From Oscillospiraceae bacterium (GTDB taxonomy: Bacteria; Bacillota; Clostridia; Oscillospirales; Oscillospiraceae), in assembly GCA_021202845.1 (NCBI GenBank), contig JAJQCF010000013.1, positions 1 to 64,000 of the forward strand: a stretch of DNA of 64,000 bases. The letters run 5' to 3'. Under the pieces are notes generated by a model. That model searched no databases, was not told where the DNA came from, and saw only the letters and a program-made list of their open reading frames with translations. Position numbers and translations under genes: made by a program. This document shows, piece after piece, positions 1-7,825 of this stretch (the stretch's first letter is position 1; every line of letters begins with the position of its first letter).

Positions 1-3000
1 GGCAGCCAGACTGACGTCGGAAGCAGCGCGAACAAAGTTACCAGCGTAAAGGTAATGCGCGGTGACGAGGACGTGACTGACAACTACACAATAGGCGAGA
101 GCGTTGACGGCACACTGACTGTTACTCCTGCAACGGTAACAATAGTAACCGAAAGCGCGAGCAAGCCTTATGACGGAACAGCTCTGACAGCCGGCGGCAC
201 GATAACCGGCCTTGTAGATGGTGAGACAGTGACCTTCACGGTAACTGGTTCTCAAACTGAGGTTGGTTCCACCACAAACACCTATACACTTGACTGGGGC
301 GAGGTCAATAAGGATAACTACACAGTGACCGAAGACCTCGGCACGCTGACGGTTAACACAAACACGACAGCGCTGACAGTAGACGCAAAAGATGTGGAAG
401 AAACCTATGACGGAGCGACGCATGAATCTACCGCAACGGCGTCTATAGAAGAAGCCACTGTGACGGTGAAGTATTACACCGATGCAGAGTGCACGACAGA
501 GCTTGAAGGACTTCCGACAGATGCGGGAACGTACTATGTGGTAGCGACAGCGGAGCTTGAAGGCTATGCAACAGCTACAGACACAGCGACGGTTGTGATA
601 AATCCTGCACCTGTAACAATAGTAACCGAGAGCGCGAGCAAGGCCTATGACGGAACGGCACTGACAGCGAACGGCACGATAACCGGCCTTGTAGATGGCG
701 AGACAGTGACCTTCACGGTAACCGGTTCTCAAACTGAGGTTGGTTCCACCACAAACACCTATACACTTGACTGGGGCGAGGTCAATAAGGATAACTACAC
801 GGTGACCGAAGACCTTGGCACGCTGACAGTTGACCCGGTTTACAGTGTGATTTACGCTTGGGGCAGTGATGTCCTTCCGGACGGCGTTGAGCTCCCTGTT
901 GATAACAACTCCTATGCTGTTGGCGCAGAGTACACTGTGGCTAACGGATTTGACCCGGTTTACACCTACGATATTTACGGCAATGTGAACGGTACTTACG
1001 TATTCAGCGGCTGGAATGACCCGAACAACGGTGTCATGGGTGACGGCGATGTGACTATCGTCGGTACTTGGACATACGCTGATGAAGAAGTAGCAACGTA
1101 CACCATAACTTACTACCTTGACGGAGAGCAGTACGGCGAAGTAGAGACTTACATTTGCGGAGCACCTGTTACGGCAAAGGAAGTCCCGACAGTGGTGGGT
1201 TACACAGTTGCCGGCTGGACTGATGAGGACGGCAACGCAGTAACGGTTGTTAGCACCATGCCGGCAGAAAATCTCGAGTACTACGCAACAAGCACCATCA
1301 AGACCTACACAGTAACATGGGTAGACGAGGACGGAACAGTCCTTGAGATTGACGAGAACGTACCGTATGGCACTATACCGACATATGACGGCGATACCCC
1401 GACCAAGGATGCAGATGACCAGTACACTTGGGAGTTCGCACGTTGGGCGCCTACGGTTGTTCCTGTGACCGAGGATGCGACCTACACCGCAGTCTACGGA
1501 GGCTACGATAACCCGTACACGGTGACGATTCACTTCGTCGATACCGAGGGTACCGTGCTTCAGGGCGACGTAACAGTCGTATATGATTACGGCAGAACCT
1601 ATGACTGCACCGAAAATGTTCCGAGCGCTATCACGTACAATGGCGACAACTATGCTTACGTCAGCGCCGACAGTGAGCTCAGCGGAAAGATTACCGGTGA
1701 TGTTGAGATTACCGTAACCTACGCTCTGGACAACTGGCACGACGCCGACCCCGAGAATCCTGACGATAGCGACAGCGAGACCGGCGGCGACGGAATCCCC
1801 GACAGCGAGCAGATTCTGATTAAGTATGTATCCGCAAACGAGAGCATGGGCACTGTTTCCCCGAGCTTCGAGATTGTGACGCTTGACGAAAACAGCGCTG
1901 CTGCGGCCGACGGCTCTACAGCCGCTGCTGCAAGCGGATACACCTTCACCGGCTGGACCTGCGAAGACGAGATTGAGCACGACGCAAATCTCGCAAGCGC
2001 AGAAATGACTGACTACACCATCACAGGCGCGACCGGCGGCAGCACTTACACCTTCACCGCAGCGTTTGAAGTTGAGTACATCCCCGGCACTTACACGGTG
2101 ACGGTCAATTACGTCGATGAGAATGGCGAAACGCTGAAAGCAAGCTCTGTGGTTGCAGTTGAGGAAGGCAATTCCTACGACTACACCGACAACAGTGACG
2201 TAATTCCCGCGACCATTCAGGTTGACGATGACAACTATGTTTATGTCAGCGTTGACGGCGAGCTTAGCGGAACGGTTACCGAGAATGTTGAGATTACCGT
2301 GACCTACGCTCTGGACAACTGGCACGACGGCGACCCGGATGACGACGATGACCCGGACGACGAGACCGGCGGCGACGGCGTTCCCGACAGCCAGCAGGTT
2401 CTTGTCAAGTACGAGTCCGCAGACGAGAGCAAGGGAACTGTTTCCCCGAGCGTTGAGGTTCTGACGATTACGACTGATGAAGAGACCGAAGTGAGCAGCG
2501 TCAGCGCCGAGGGTTCGACTGCTACAGCTGCGAGCGGATACAAGTTCAGCAAGTGGAGCCTCACCACCGAGGCTGAGGGCGAGTCCGATGCAGCCCTTAC
2601 GAGTGCTGAGATAGCTGAGTACACCATCACCGGCGTCACCGGCGGAGATGTCTACACCTTTACCGCAACGTTCACCGCGAAGAGCAGCGGCGGCGGCGGA
2701 AGCAGCAGCGGCGGTTCTTCTTCGACTCCCACACTTAACACCGAGGACCATGTGGCTTACATCATCGGCTACGAGACAGGCTATGTCATGCCGAGCGGCA
2801 ACATGACCCGCGCCGAGGTTGTTACGATATTCTTCCGCCTCCTGACGGACGAAGCCCGCAGCACCTATTGGAGCCAGACCAATCCTTACTCCGATGTGGC
2901 TAACGATGCATGGTACAACAACGCCATTTCCACGCTGACCAATCTCGGCATACTGGACGGCGACCCGGACGGCAAGTTCCGCCCGAACGACCCGATTACA

Positions 3001-3477
3001 CGCGCAGAGTTCGTTAAGATTGCCGTGAGCTTCTTCGAGCTTGCGGAGGGCACCGAGTTCGTCTATGACGGAACATTCAGCGACGTTGACGGCTCCGAGT
3101 GGTACGCAGACTTCGTTGCTGAGGCTGTTGAACTGAGCATAGTAAACGGCTACGAAGACGGAACGTTCCGCCCAACCAGCAACATACTCCGTGCCGAGGC
3201 CTGCGCTATAGTAAACCGCGTGCTTGGCAGAACTGTCGATGCGGACCACCTGCTGGACGAGGACGAGATGACGGTTTGGCCGGACAACACGGATACCACA
3301 GCATGGTACTATGCGGATATCCAAGAGGCAACGAATTCCCACGACTACACCACGACCACTGTGGACGGTGAAAAGGTTGAGCAATGGGAATCCAAGATTG
3401 CGGACCGCGATTGGGCAGCCCTCGAGAAGACATGGTCTACAGCCAACTCCGCCCCCGGCGGCGAGGTTATGGACTGA
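1..3477 (+). CDS. SLH-domain repeat surface protein (5' end outside window)
   Basis: The reading frame is open from base 1, so the N-terminus and any signal peptide lie upstream. The visible part is a string of extracellular beta modules. MBG-type repeats (motif SxxYDGTAL) lie at about nt 1-130, 136-357 and 613-835, with a related module between the last two. Two InlB/Listeria-Bacteroides-type repeats follow at about 1100-1500. Two longer repeats at about 1515-1950 and 2090-2540 each end in an Asp-rich NWHD segment likely to bind calcium. A Gly/Ser linker (about 2690-2730) leads to three SLH modules (about 2750-2850, 2880-3040, 3070-3225) and a partial fourth. SLH modules hold proteins on the wall through pyruvylated polymers, so this is a wall-anchored adhesin or S-layer-associated protein. 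The ligand cannot be inferred. Confidence 0.9.
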   Translation, partial: GSQTDVGSSANKVTSVKVMRGDEDVTDNYTIGESVDGTLTVTPATVTIVTESASKPYDGTALTAGGTITGLVDGETVTFTVTGSQTEVGSTTNTYTLDWGEVNKDNYTVTEDLGTLTVNTNTTALTVDAKDVEETYDGATHESTATASIEEATVTVKYYTDAECTTELEGLPTDAGTYYVVATAELEGYATATDTATVVINPAPVTIVTESASKAYDGTALTANGTITGLVDGETVTFTVTGSQTEVGSTTNTYTLDWGEVNKDNYTVTEDLGTLTVDPVYSVIYAWGSDVLPDGVELPVDNNSYAVGAEYTVANGFDPVYTYDIYGNVNGTYVFSGWNDPNNGVMGDGDVTIVGTWTYADEEVATYTITYYLDGEQYGEVETYICGAPVTAKEVPTVVGYTVAGWTDEDGNAVTVVSTMPAENLEYYATSTIKTYTVTWVDEDGTVLEIDENVPYGTIPTYDGDTPTKDADDQYTWEFARWAPTVVPVTEDATYTAVYGGYDNPYTVTIHFVDTEGTVLQGDVTVVYDYGRTYDCTENVPSAITYNGDNYAYVSADSELSGKITGDVEITVTYALDNWHDADPENPDDSDSETGGDGIPDSEQILIKYVSANESMGTVSPSFEIVTLDENSAAAADGSTAAAASGYTFTGWTCEDEIEHDANLASAEMTDYTITGATGGSTYTFTAAFEVEYIPGTYTVTVNYVDENGETLKASSVVAVEEGNSYDYTDNSDVIPATIQVDDDNYVYVSVDGELSGTVTENVEITVTYALDNWHDGDPDDDDDPDDETGGDGVPDSQQVLVKYESADESKGTVSPSVEVLTITTDEETEVSSVSAEGSTATAASGYKFSKWSLTTEAEGESDAALTSAEIAEYTITGVTGGDVYTFTATFTAKSSGGGGSSSGGSSSTPTLNTEDHVAYIIGYETGYVMPSGNMTRAEVVTIFFRLLTDEARSTYWSQTNPYSDVANDAWYNNAISTLTNLGILDGDPDGKFRPNDPITRAEFVKIAVSFFELAEGTEFVYDGTFSDVDGSEWYADFVAEAVELSIVNGYEDGTFRPTSNILRAEACAIVNRVLGRTVDADHLLDEDEMTVWPDNTDTTAWYYADIQEATNSHDYTTTTVDGEKVEQWESKIADRDWAALEKTWSTANSAPGGEVMD
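136..835 (+). repeat. Near-identical intragenic repeat pair (MBG modules)
   Basis: About 220 bases starting at 136 recur almost base for base at 613, an offset of 477. Synonymous positions are largely shared too, pointing to recent duplication or ongoing gene conversion within the surface-protein gene. The first bases of the window look like the end of another copy. Confidence 0.85.
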
Positions 3478-3531
3478 GCTTCGTGGAGCTTAACCCAAGG
3501 CGAGTGAAAACAATATAGCATAACTTAAACG

Positions 3532-3566
3532 GTGCCCGCCGAGACGAAAGTCCCGGCGGGCACTGA
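3532..3566 (+). terminator. Hairpin after the SLH gene
   Basis: A perfect 10-bp stem (GTGCCCGCCG with CGGCGGGCAC, 12-base loop) lies 55 bases after the stop codon. It lacks a real T-run, so it may be a terminator or a 3'-end stabilising hairpin. Confidence 0.6.
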
Positions 3567-3638
3567 CATTTCAACTACTTGGATATGTATTCCATAAACT
3601 CAGGCGTGGGTAATGGCAGGGATAATGAAATTTTACTA

Positions 3639-3667
3639 TTGACAAAAATGCAATCACGTATTATAAT
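3639..3667 (+). promoter_or_regulatory. metY promoter
   Basis: TTGACA (3639-3644), 17-bp spacer and TATAAT (3662-3667) match the sigma-A consensus exactly. An imperfect inverted repeat, CCTAC (3668-3672) and GTAGG (3689-3693), sits right over the expected start of transcription and could be a repressor operator. A CymR-like Rrf2 regulator is one possibility, but that is inference. Confidence 0.85.
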
Positions 3668-3719
3668 CCTACCATACCAATCAACTTAGTAGGTAAATAC
3701 AATCACAGGAGAGACGGTC

Positions 3720-3824
3720 ATGCTTGCTTTGTTTCAAAATCTTTTGCGCAGCAATTTCCGCTGCGGGCGAATGTGCAGTTTGCTGTTGTTTTACACCCCC
3801 GCGGAGGGCTTTCCGCAAAAATAA
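3720..3824 (+). CDS. Short ORF in the metY leader (34 codons)
   Basis: This small frame has its own ribosome site (AGGAGAG at 3708-3714) and an ATG about 50 bases downstream of the metY -10 box, so it would be the first thing translated on the metY transcript. The peptide contains Cys15, Met18 and Cys19 in the context RCGRMCS. It ends 28 bases before metY. A weak hairpin (GCGGA/TCCGC, about 3801-3816) overlaps its end, without a T-run. Its position and sulfur residues suggest a regulatory leader peptide. It could also be chance, and I know no family for it. Confidence 0.45.
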   Translation: MLALFQNLLRSNFRCGRMCSLLLFYTPAEGFPQK

Positions 3825-3852
3825 ATTTTGAAATTAAAGAGGTAAAAATGAC

Positions 3853-5136
3853 ATGAGCAACTATAAATTCGAGACGCTTCAGCTGCACGTAGGCCAAGAG
3901 CAGGCCGACCCCGCTACCGATTCCCGCGCGGTGCCTATATACCAGACGACTTCCTATGTTTTTCACAACTCCGAGCACGCCGCGGCGCGTTTTGGGCTTA
4001 CGGACGCGGGCAACATCTATGGCCGCCTCACGAACTCCACGCAGGACGTGCTGGAAAAGCGCGTGGCGGCTCTGGAGGGCGGCGTGGCGGCGCTGGCGAC
4101 TGCCTCCGGCGCGGCCGCGATTACGTACACCATTCAGGCGCTCACCCAAGCGGGCGACCATATCGTGGCGCAAAAGACCATTTACGGCGGCAGCTTCAAC
4201 CTGCTGGCGCACACTCTGCCGCTCTATGGCGTCAGCACGACGTTCGTGGATGCGCACAACTTAGCCGAGTTAGAGGGCGCCATTCGGGACAACACCAAGG
4301 CCGTGTTCATCGAAACGCTCGGCAACCCCAACTCGGACATACCCGACATCGACGCCATTGCCGAGATTGCCCACCGCCACGGCCTGCCGCTTGTCATCGA
4401 CAACACTTTTGGCACTCCGTACCTCATCCGTCCCATCGAGCACGGCGCGGATATTGTCGTCCACTCCGCCACAAAGTTCCTCGGCGGCCACGGCACAACG
4501 CTCGGCGGCATCATCGTGGATTCCGGCAAATTTGACTGGAAGGCGAGCGGAAAATACGCGCCCATCGCCGCCGCCAATCCCAGCTATCACGGCATATCCT
4601 TCGCGGACGCCGCCGGCCCCGCCGCTTTCGTCACCTACGTCCGCGCCATACTCCTGCGCGACACGGGAGCCACAATCTCGCCGTTCAACGCATTTTTGCT
4701 GTTACAGGGTGTGGAGACGCTCTCACTGCGCCTTGACCGCCATGTAGAGAATACGAAAAAGGTTGTGGAATATCTCGTAAACCATCCGCTGGTGGAGCAC
4801 GTGAACCACCCCTCGCTGCCGGAGCACCCCGACCATGCGCTGTATGAGCGCTATTTCCCCAACGGAGGCGCGTCCATATTCACGTTTGAGATAAAAGGCG
4901 GCAAGGACGAGGCGTGGCGGTTCATAGACGCGCTGGAAATATTCTCGCTTCTGGCAAACGTGGCGGACGTAAAGAGCCTCGTAATCCACCCCGCGACGAC
5001 AACTCACTCCCAGCTAAGCCCCGAGGAGCTGGCCGACCAAGGCATAAAGCCCAACACCATACGCCTCTCCATAGGCACGGAGCATATCGACGACATAATA
5101 GCCGACCTCGATAAAGGCTTCGCGGCGATAGGGTGA
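3853..5136 (+). CDS. metY: O-acetylhomoserine aminocarboxypropyltransferase (sulfhydrylase)
   Basis: This is a 427-residue PLP enzyme of the Cys/Met metabolism family. The PLP-lysine motif HSATKFLGGHGTT puts the Schiff-base Lys near residue 208, and the N-terminal TLQLHVGQ and IYQTTSYVF motifs are typical of MetY. The length is normal for MetY. Known members replace the acetyl group of O-acetyl-L-homoserine with sulfide or a thiol, giving homocysteine or methionine directly. It has its own consensus promoter and sits 275 bases upstream of a sulfonate-type importer operon, which fits a sulfur-assimilation block. The start ATG follows GAGG at 3838-3841. Confidence 0.93.
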   Translation: MSNYKFETLQLHVGQEQADPATDSRAVPIYQTTSYVFHNSEHAAARFGLTDAGNIYGRLTNSTQDVLEKRVAALEGGVAALATASGAAAITYTIQALTQAGDHIVAQKTIYGGSFNLLAHTLPLYGVSTTFVDAHNLAELEGAIRDNTKAVFIETLGNPNSDIPDIDAIAEIAHRHGLPLVIDNTFGTPYLIRPIEHGADIVVHSATKFLGGHGTTLGGIIVDSGKFDWKASGKYAPIAAANPSYHGISFADAAGPAAFVTYVRAILLRDTGATISPFNAFLLLQGVETLSLRLDRHVENTKKVVEYLVNHPLVEHVNHPSLPEHPDHALYERYFPNGGASIFTFEIKGGKDEAWRFIDALEIFSLLANVADVKSLVIHPATTTHSQLSPEELADQGIKPNTIRLSIGTEHIDDIIADLDKGFAAIG

Positions 5137-5174
5137 GGGAGTATAAAATTTTTATCGAAAGGAACGTCAGGGAC

Positions 5175-5258
5175 ATGAAAAAGTTCTGTTGTATGTGTAA
5201 ATGTATGAGTATGAAAACCGAACACAGCCAAGTTTCCTGTCGGCGCTTTTTGCGATAG
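5175..5258 (+). CDS. Cys/Met-rich leader peptide (27 residues)
   Basis: An ATG preceded by AAGGAACGTCAGGG opens a 27-codon frame beginning MKKFCCMCKCMSMK. Residues 5-13 hold four Cys and three Met in nine positions, and there is another Cys at 22. The stop codon is followed within about 90 bases by an intrinsic terminator (5348-5381) ahead of the DUF1847/ABC transporter operon. This is the arrangement of a ribosome-mediated attenuator sensing charged Cys and Met tRNAs. A tiny metal-binding peptide is the alternative. No known family is recognised. Confidence 0.6.
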   Translation: MKKFCCMCKCMSMKTEHSQVSCRRFLR

Positions 5259-5280
5259 GCCGCGCACTTACGGTCAAAAA

Positions 5281-5315
5281 CGGGCGGGATGTCATTGCGC
5301 TGTGACTATACCGCC
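5281..5315 (+). promoter_or_regulatory. Candidate leader hairpin between peptide and terminator
   Basis: GGGCGG just after 5280 can pair with CCGCCC about 25 bases downstream. It lies between the Cys/Met peptide and the terminator and could take part in alternative folding. The structure is a prediction by eye. Confidence 0.35.
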
Positions 5316-5347
5316 CATGCTTTCTGTCTGCGCCGAACATCTCGGCC

Positions 5348-5381
5348 GCTCCGTCTGCATAGGGCAGGCGGAGCATTTTTT
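5348..5381 (+). terminator. Intrinsic terminator in the operon leader (attenuator)
   Basis: An 11-bp stem (5348-5358 with 5364-5374, one G-U pair) with a 5-base loop is followed by A and six T. It sits 31 bases before the DUF1847 start codon, inside the 5' leader rather than at a gene end, so it must be bypassed for expression. The GTCTGC of its left arm also occurs about 25 bases upstream, so an alternative pairing is possible. Confidence 0.85.
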
Positions 5382-5411
5382 GTGTCTGTCAGAAACGGAG
5401 GAATTTACAAA

Positions 5412-6071
5412 ATGGAGAAATCAAAACAAGACCGCATTTTCACCTGCACGGACTGCGGCAGCCTCAGCTGTGCGGCGCGCACGGAACGCTTTCCGGAATT
5501 TTGTCTGACCACTGCCCTCAGCGAGGACGAGCTGGACACCGTGACCGCGCTATATACTAAAAACAAGGTTAATAACCGCGTTGCGGTGGCGGCGGCGCAG
5601 GTCGAAGGTGAGTTTTACGGCAAATATACCCGCGTTGAGGAAATAATAGAGTTCGCCAAACGCATTGGAGCAAAAAAGATTGGCATTGCAACCTGTGTGG
5701 GACTAATAGAGGAAAGCCGCCTATTTGCCAAAATTCTGCGTCTGAACGGCTTTGAAGTCTACTCTGCATCCTGCAAGGTCGGCTCGGTGAACAAGACCGA
5801 CATAGGTGTTGCGCCGGAGTACACGCAAAAGACCGGCTGCGTTATGTGTAACCCGATATTGCAAGCTAAGCTGCTGAACAAGGCAAAGGTGGACTTAAAT
5901 GTTGTCGTAGGGCTGTGCGTAGGGCACGACAGCTTGTTTTATAAGTACGCCAACGGCCTCACAACCACGCTTATCACCAAAGACCGTGTTTTGGCTCATA
6001 ATCCCGCGGGAGCGCTGTACCAGTCGCGCGCCTACTACAAGCGGCTGTTAGAGGAAAAGGAAGCGACATGA
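5412..6071 (+). CDS. DUF1847 putative metal-binding protein
   Basis: A 219-residue soluble protein. The N-terminal Cys cluster (CTDCGSLSC at residues 11-19), further Cys residues at CVMC and the GLCVGHDS motif match the DUF1847 family, which is annotated as metal binding but has no assigned reaction. The start ATG at 5412 follows ACGGAGG. An in-frame upstream extension is excluded because the leader terminator would lie inside it. The stop overlaps the permease start (ATGA), so translation is coupled to the ABC transporter and a role in handling or sensing the imported compound is likely but unproven. Confidence 0.8.
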   Translation: MEKSKQDRIFTCTDCGSLSCAARTERFPEFCLTTALSEDELDTVTALYTKNKVNNRVAVAAAQVEGEFYGKYTRVEEIIEFAKRIGAKKIGIATCVGLIEESRLFAKILRLNGFEVYSASCKVGSVNKTDIGVAPEYTQKTGCVMCNPILQAKLLNKAKVDLNVVVGLCVGHDSLFYKYANGLTTTLITKDRVLAHNPAGALYQSRAYYKRLLEEKEAT

Positions 6072-7018
6072 AAAAACTTATTTATGCGCTTTTGCCGTTT
6101 GCCTCCGGCTTCGCGGCGCTGGCCGTCGCTCTGCTTGTGCCGGACTCGTCCAAGCACCCTGAAGCGTCGCACCCGTGGTTTGCGTGGCTGACGGCGGCCA
6201 TCATGGCATACTTTGCCGTAAGGCTGCTGGTTTTCGCAATCAGCGGACGCGGAACAGACGCCGCGGTCTACAAGGCTCCGTTTATGGCGGGAGTGCTGCT
6301 GTTTTTGAATCTGTTGAACCTCGTCACGGTGAAGCTCGCGCTGCTGCCGGTGCTGTACTTTCCGTCGTTGGACAGGATACTCGGCTCCATTGTTGAGGAT
6401 TATTCCCTTATTTTCAAGTGCATGGGCTACTCCTTCCGTATTCTAATAACGGGAGTTCTGGGCGGCGCGCTCATAGGTTTTTTCATGGGCGTCGGCATTG
6501 GATTCAGCAAGAAGCTCAATTACTGGCTTATGCCGGTGATACGCATACTCGGCCCTATACCGTCCACAGCGTGGATACCCATTGTGCTGGTGGCGTTTGC
6601 CTCTGCCCGTTCTGCCAGTTCGTTTATAATAGGTATTTCGGTGTGGTTCCCGATGACGATTATGACCTCCAGCGGAATTTCCAATGTACGCAATTCCTAT
6701 TTTGAAGTCTCCGCTACGCTGGGCGCTAACTCGTTCTGGCGTATATTCAGAGTTGGCGTGCCAGCTGCTATGCCGCATATCTTTCTCGGCCTTTTCAACG
6801 GTGTCTGCGGTTCGTTCATAGCGCTTATGACGGCGGAGATGATTGGCGCGAAGTATGGCCTCGGCTGGTATGTGAACTGGCAAAAGGATATGATGGCCTA
6901 CGCCAACGTGTATGCGGGTCTGATAGTTATAGCGGTGCTGTTTTTTATCATAATAACGCTGCTGTTCCGCCTGCGCGACAGAATACTCGTCTGGCAGAAG
7001 GGGGTTATCAAATGGTAG
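6068..7018 (+). CDS. ABC transporter permease, SsuC/TauC-type
   Basis: A 316-residue inner-membrane protein with about six to seven hydrophobic segments and a BPD_transp_1 core. The cytoplasmic EAA-type loop reads EVSATLGANSFWRIFRVGVP. It belongs to the family that imports sulfonates, taurine, nitrate or thiamine precursors. The start overlaps the DUF1847 stop and its end overlaps the ATPase start by 7 bases. The N-terminal 100 residues are longer than in classical SsuC and hold two or three extra membrane segments. The substrate is not readable from the permease. Confidence 0.9.
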   Translation: MKKLIYALLPFASGFAALAVALLVPDSSKHPEASHPWFAWLTAAIMAYFAVRLLVFAISGRGTDAAVYKAPFMAGVLLFLNLLNLVTVKLALLPVLYFPSLDRILGSIVEDYSLIFKCMGYSFRILITGVLGGALIGFFMGVGIGFSKKLNYWLMPVIRILGPIPSTAWIPIVLVAFASARSASSFIIGISVWFPMTIMTSSGISNVRNSYFEVSATLGANSFWRIFRVGVPAAMPHIFLGLFNGVCGSFIALMTAEMIGAKYGLGWYVNWQKDMMAYANVYAGLIVIAVLFFIIITLLFRLRDRILVWQKGVIKW

Positions 7019-7791
7019 GGCAGCTGGAAATACGGGAGGTTACAAAGCTGTTCCCCAAGGCAGGGGAGAGCGGCGTACTGGCGCTGAACGGCGTGAGCCT
7101 GAACATTCACTCCGGCAGCTTTGTGTCGTTCATCGGTCCGTCGGGCTGCGGCAAGTCCACGCTGCTGCGCCTTATAGCGGGGCTGGACAGTCCCACGAAG
7201 GGCGAGATATGTCTGGACGGCGTCAAGATAACAAAGCCCGGCAGCGAGCGCGGGCTGGTGTTTCAAGACCCGACGCTTTTCCCGTGGCTGAATATTCACG
7301 ACAACATAGCTTTCGGCCTCAAAGCGCGCGGAGTGTACAAGCAGGAGCGCGACAGCGTGGCGCAGTTCATAAAAATGGTGGGGCTGGAGGGATTCGAGAA
7401 GTCGTACCCACACCAGCTCTCCGGCGGAATGTGTCAGCGCGCCTCGCTTGCCAGAGCGCTGATTGGTCACCCCACGGTGCTGCTGCTCGATGAGCCGTTG
7501 GGCGCTTTGGACGCCTTCACGCGCATGAATATGCAGGATGAAATTCTGCGCATACGCCGCGAACAGAGCATGACGATGGTTATGGTTACTCACGACGTTG
7601 ACGAGGCGGTCTATCTCTCCGACGAGATAGTTGTCATGTCCCCGCGTCCCGCTAAGATAGAGGGCATAATACAGGTGCCGCTGACACACCCGAGGGACAG
7701 AAACAACAGTGAATTTGTACGTCTGCGCGGAAAAATACTAAAAATTCTGCACTATGCCGGCAGAGAAAAAGAGCCGGAATACTACATCTAA
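7012..7791 (+). CDS. ABC transporter ATP-binding protein, SsuB/TauB-type
   Basis: A 259-residue nucleotide-binding subunit with Walker A GPSGCGKST, Q-loop VFQDPTLFPW, signature LSGGMCQRASLARAL (the usual QQ is CQ here), Walker B VLLLDEPLGALD and the switch His in MVTHDVDEA. The LFPWLNI segment after the Q-loop is characteristic of the sulfonate/nitrate importer family. It overlaps the permease gene and precedes the binding protein, giving a complete permease-ATPase-binding protein set. Confidence 0.93.
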   Translation: MVGQLEIREVTKLFPKAGESGVLALNGVSLNIHSGSFVSFIGPSGCGKSTLLRLIAGLDSPTKGEICLDGVKITKPGSERGLVFQDPTLFPWLNIHDNIAFGLKARGVYKQERDSVAQFIKMVGLEGFEKSYPHQLSGGMCQRASLARALIGHPTVLLLDEPLGALDAFTRMNMQDEILRIRREQSMTMVMVTHDVDEAVYLSDEIVVMSPRPAKIEGIIQVPLTHPRDRNNSEFVRLRGKILKILHYAGREKEPEYYI

Positions 7792-7825
7792 ACATATTTG
7801 CAAAGCATTGAAAGGACTAATTAAC

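Noticed and set aside
5289-5411. N-terminal extension of the DUF1847 protein
   Set aside because: It would translate through the leader terminator and lacks conserved residues; ATG 5412 has a good ribosome site.
5137-5411. S-box (SAM) or T-box riboswitch in the ABC operon leader
   Set aside because: None of the conserved T-box or SAM-I core motifs is visible; the leader peptide explains the terminator better.
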